From Actinomycetes bacterium (GTDB lineage Bacteria > Actinomycetota > Thermoleophilia > Gaiellales > Gaiellaceae): 6,100 nt of DNA. Under the pieces are notes generated by a model. The model searched no databases and had not been told where the DNA came from. It saw only the letters and a program-made list of their open reading frames with translations. The stretch spans positions 1-6,100 of the forward strand of contig JANXXF010000074.1 in NCBI GenBank assembly GCA_025350775.1, written 5' to 3'. A program made the position numbers and the translations under genes. Below are positions 4,355-6,100 of the stretch, one piece after another; position 1 is the stretch's first letter, and the number at the start of each line of letters is the position of its first letter.

Positions 4355-5233
4355 ATGCACAGCGAGATCATCGAGCTGGCCGCGGGCAAGCTCTTCGCGC
4401 TCGTCAACGGGTACGCCCTTGACGGGCGCGCGTCGAGCCACCCGCTCGACGTGCGCGGCTTCACGACGATGAACAGCTACCTGCTCGTCGAGGACGACCG
4501 GGCACTGCTCTGGGGGACGGGCTTCACCGTGCACCAGCAGGCGCTGCTCGCGCAACTCGCCCCGCTCGTCGGTGGCCGGACGCTGTCGTTGCTGGTTCCA
4601 CGTACCGAGTTCGCGGGCATGTGCAACGCGCGCCCCATCGCCGACCGCTTCCCCGTCGACATCGCGTACATGCGGATCCCGTCGCCGCCCACCGTGTTCC
4701 TCAACTTCCGCCCTGAGTTCCCGCAGGGGGAGACGGACGGGCTGCGCGACGTGCCGTACGAGCTGATCGAGAGCGGCCACCTGCTGCCGGTCGACCTCGC
4801 CGGGCGGCGCTGCCTCGAGGTGCTCTCGCCCGAGCTGCGGCTGATGCCGAACAGCTGGGGCTACGACGCCGAGACCCGCACGCTGTTCGTGCCCGACGCC
4901 TTCACCTGGCTGTGGCGCGACACGGAGGCCGGCCCCTGGCTGATCGACGACGGTGACGACGACCCGACGACGGCCGAGCGGGTCGAGCACTGCCTCGTGC
5001 ACAACCGCTTCTGGTGGCTCCCCGGCGCCGACATCGAGCCGATCCGCGAGAGCATGGCCGAGCTGTTCGACACCTACGCGATCGAGACGATCGCCCCCGA
5101 CCACGGCTGCATCCTGCGCGGTGAGGCGATCCAGCGGCACTACCAGCTGCTCGACGACTACCTCGTCAAGGCGTCGACGCTGCCGTCGGTGGGCATCGCG
5201 GCCGGCAGCTGGCGGGCGGTGGCAGCGCGATGA
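4355..5233 (+). CDS. MBL-fold protein with degenerate metal site (ODP/flavodiiron-like), first of a pair
   Basis: A 292-residue cytoplasmic protein, no signal peptide or membrane segment, resembling the metallo-beta-lactamase-fold oxygen-binding diiron (FprA-like) domain. Landmarks are TMNSYLLVEDDRALLWGTG (38-56), the usual first strand pair; R83-T-E85-F-A-G88 where flavodiiron proteins have HxExDH; LFVPDAF with D181 at the bridging-Asp position; and IAPDHG with H250 at the last-His position. Both histidines and the Asp of the first motif are replaced, so a normal dinuclear site cannot form. No flavodoxin domain follows. ATG 4355 is chosen because a promoter fits a leaderless start there; an in-frame ATG at 4289 would extend across that promoter. 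Its TGA overlaps the next gene's ATG (ATGA), so the two are probably co-translated and may form a complex. Substrate unknown. Confidence 0.8.
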   Translation: MHSEIIELAAGKLFALVNGYALDGRASSHPLDVRGFTTMNSYLLVEDDRALLWGTGFTVHQQALLAQLAPLVGGRTLSLLVPRTEFAGMCNARPIADRFPVDIAYMRIPSPPTVFLNFRPEFPQGETDGLRDVPYELIESGHLLPVDLAGRRCLEVLSPELRLMPNSWGYDAETRTLFVPDAFTWLWRDTEAGPWLIDDGDDDPTTAERVEHCLVHNRFWWLPGADIEPIRESMAELFDTYAIETIAPDHGCILRGEAIQRHYQLLDDYLVKASTLPSVGIAAGSWRAVAAR

Positions 5234-6042
5234 CCGTGACACCGGAGACCACACCCGCACCGCAGCTGCTGCCGCGCGAGATCGCGCCCGGGCTGTTCTG
5301 GCTCGGCCACTGCATGAAGCGCCTGCTCGCGAACGGCGCCTCTCTGCACCTCTACAACTGCGGCTACCTGATCGTCGGCGAAAAGCATTCCGCTTTCATC
5401 GAGACCGGCATGACGTGTGACGTGCTGGTGGTGATGGAGCAGGCCGAGCGGCTGATCGCCGAGCGCAACCTGCCGCAGCCCCGCTACGTCTTCACCACGC
5501 ATTCCGAGATGGCGCACTCCGGCGGCATCGCTCGGATCATGGCGCGCTGGCCCGAGGTGACGGTGCACGGCGACATCTCCGACTTCCACCTTGTCTTCCC
5601 CGAGTACGCCGACCGGCTCCACTGGGCCGAAAACGGCGAGCGCTTCGACCTCGGCGGCACCGAGATCGTCGTCTGCGAGAGCGTCTTCCGCGACCTCGTC
5701 TACAGCCGCTGGTTCTTCGACACCAAGCGCCACGCGCTGTTCCCCGGCGACGGCTTCGCGTACGCGCATCACCACGAGGAGGGCGCCTGCGGCCACATGG
5801 CCGAAGAGGTGCCCGAGATGAACATCAGCGAGGAGATGAAGTTCTTCGCGGAGGTCGCGTTCCACTGGACGAACTTCGTCGACATCGACCCGTATATCGC
5901 CCGCCTGCGCGAGCTGATGTTCGAGGAGCTCGACGTGTGGGTCGTCGCGCCCACGCACGGCCTGCCGATCGGCGACCCGCGCGCGACGATGCCGACCGTC
6001 GAGGCCGGCATGCGCACGATGCGCCGCGCCGACCACCCGTAG
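5230..6042 (+). CDS. MBL-fold protein (ODP/flavodiiron-like), second of a pair
   Basis: A 270-residue paralogue of the upstream protein. After a short N-terminal arm come LHLYNCGYLIVGEKHSAFI (39-57) ending in ETG, then TTHSEMAHSGG with H91-x-E93-x-A95-H96 (flavodiiron HxExDH with the Asp changed to Ala), FPGDGFAYAHHH with D174 at the bridging-Asp place, and VVAPTHG with H243 at the final-His place. The middle histidine expected near SVFRDLVYSRWF (151-162) is not obvious. It therefore keeps more of the metal site than its partner and might hold one or two metals. An unusual HHHEEGACGHMAEEV stretch (180-194), rich in His and Glu, follows D174 and could add ligands. No flavodoxin or rubredoxin domain is attached. 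The ATG overlaps the upstream stop by 4 bases. Soluble; enzymatic role not known. Confidence 0.82.
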   Translation: MTVTPETTPAPQLLPREIAPGLFWLGHCMKRLLANGASLHLYNCGYLIVGEKHSAFIETGMTCDVLVVMEQAERLIAERNLPQPRYVFTTHSEMAHSGGIARIMARWPEVTVHGDISDFHLVFPEYADRLHWAENGERFDLGGTEIVVCESVFRDLVYSRWFFDTKRHALFPGDGFAYAHHHEEGACGHMAEEVPEMNISEEMKFFAEVAFHWTNFVDIDPYIARLRELMFEELDVWVVAPTHGLPIGDPRATMPTVEAGMRTMRRADHP

Positions 6043-6050
6043 CGCAGCGT

Positions 6051-6089
6051 CGGCCCGCAGCGACGGCCCGCAGCGCCGGCCCGCGTCGG
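6051..6089 (+). repeat. 13-bp GC-rich tandem repeat after the MBL operon
   Basis: CGGCCCGCAGCGA (6051-6063), CGGCCCGCAGCGC (6064-6076) and a decayed CGGCCCGCGTCGG (6077-6089) follow one another, starting 9 bases after the stop codon. It may be simple slippage. No gene is seen from 6043 to the window end. Confidence 0.75.
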
Positions 6090-6100
6090 TAGCTGCGCGG

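Noticed and set aside
4007..5260. Long minus-strand open frame (417 codons) opposite the first MBL-fold gene
   Set aside because: It is the antisense shadow of a GC-rich gene and also runs across the tRNA-Ser gene; its protein is Arg/Glu/Val repetitive with no family pattern.
5158..6036. Minus-strand open frame (292 codons) opposite the second MBL-fold gene
   Set aside because: Antisense shadow with low-complexity Val/Ala/Glu composition; the plus-strand frame has clear MBL-fold motifs and an ATGA overlap.
1..6100. CRISPR array
   Set aside because: No regularly spaced repeats of 24-40 bases were seen; the only tandem repeats are the 18-bp pair at 1108 and the 13-bp units at 6051.

Overview
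The window looks like high-GC actinobacterial DNA. Several things suggest this: GC-rich codons, GTG/TTG starts, genes with no Shine-Dalgarno whose start sits a few bases after a TAnnnT box, a tRNA gene without encoded CCA, and the best protein family matches recalled from memory. Genus cannot be told from sequence alone. A conserved-looking flank lies on the right (about 4163-6100). A patchwork accessory segment lies on the left (about 1-4003).

Left to right: (1) the end of an IS3-family insertion sequence, with its terminal inverted repeat and the first 23 codons of its transposase OrfA, on the minus strand (1-139). (2) A DUF433 antitoxin / DUF5615 PIN-like toxin operon on the minus strand (190-788), overlapping by 4 bases. 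(3) Remains of a superfamily II helicase on the minus strand (about 874-1200), broken by an in-frame TAG and carrying an 18-bp tandem duplication. (4) A small uncertain ORF (1320-1568). (5) A type II restriction-modification pair facing tail to tail: a TdeIII-like endonuclease (1593-2381, +) and an (S/T)PPY-class DNA methyltransferase (2382-3563, -), whose stop codons abut. (6) The N-terminal part of a tyrosine integrase (3560-3970, -), with no catalytic domain, whose stop overlaps the methyltransferase start. (7) tRNA-Ser(CGA) on the minus strand (4163-4251), followed by a strong hairpin. (8) Two plus-strand genes overlapping by ATGA (4355-5233 and 5230-6042). They encode paralogous metallo-beta-lactamase-fold proteins of the flavodiiron/oxygen-binding diiron type, both with degenerate metal-binding motifs.

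The simplest reading is an integrated element or defence island that used the tRNA-Ser locus as its attachment target. It kept a restriction-modification system and a toxin-antitoxin module, while its integrase, a helicase and probably other genes decayed. The restriction-modification genes are visibly lower in GC than the right flank: a 60-base line at 2521 has 31 G+C, a line at 4921 has 45. The MBL-fold pair to the right of the tRNA matches the GC-rich style and is probably resident chromosome. It is the most biologically puzzling part of the window. One partner has lost both histidines of the HxExDH motif but keeps later metal-ligand positions, while the other keeps the two histidines and the glutamate, which suggests an asymmetric two-subunit protein.
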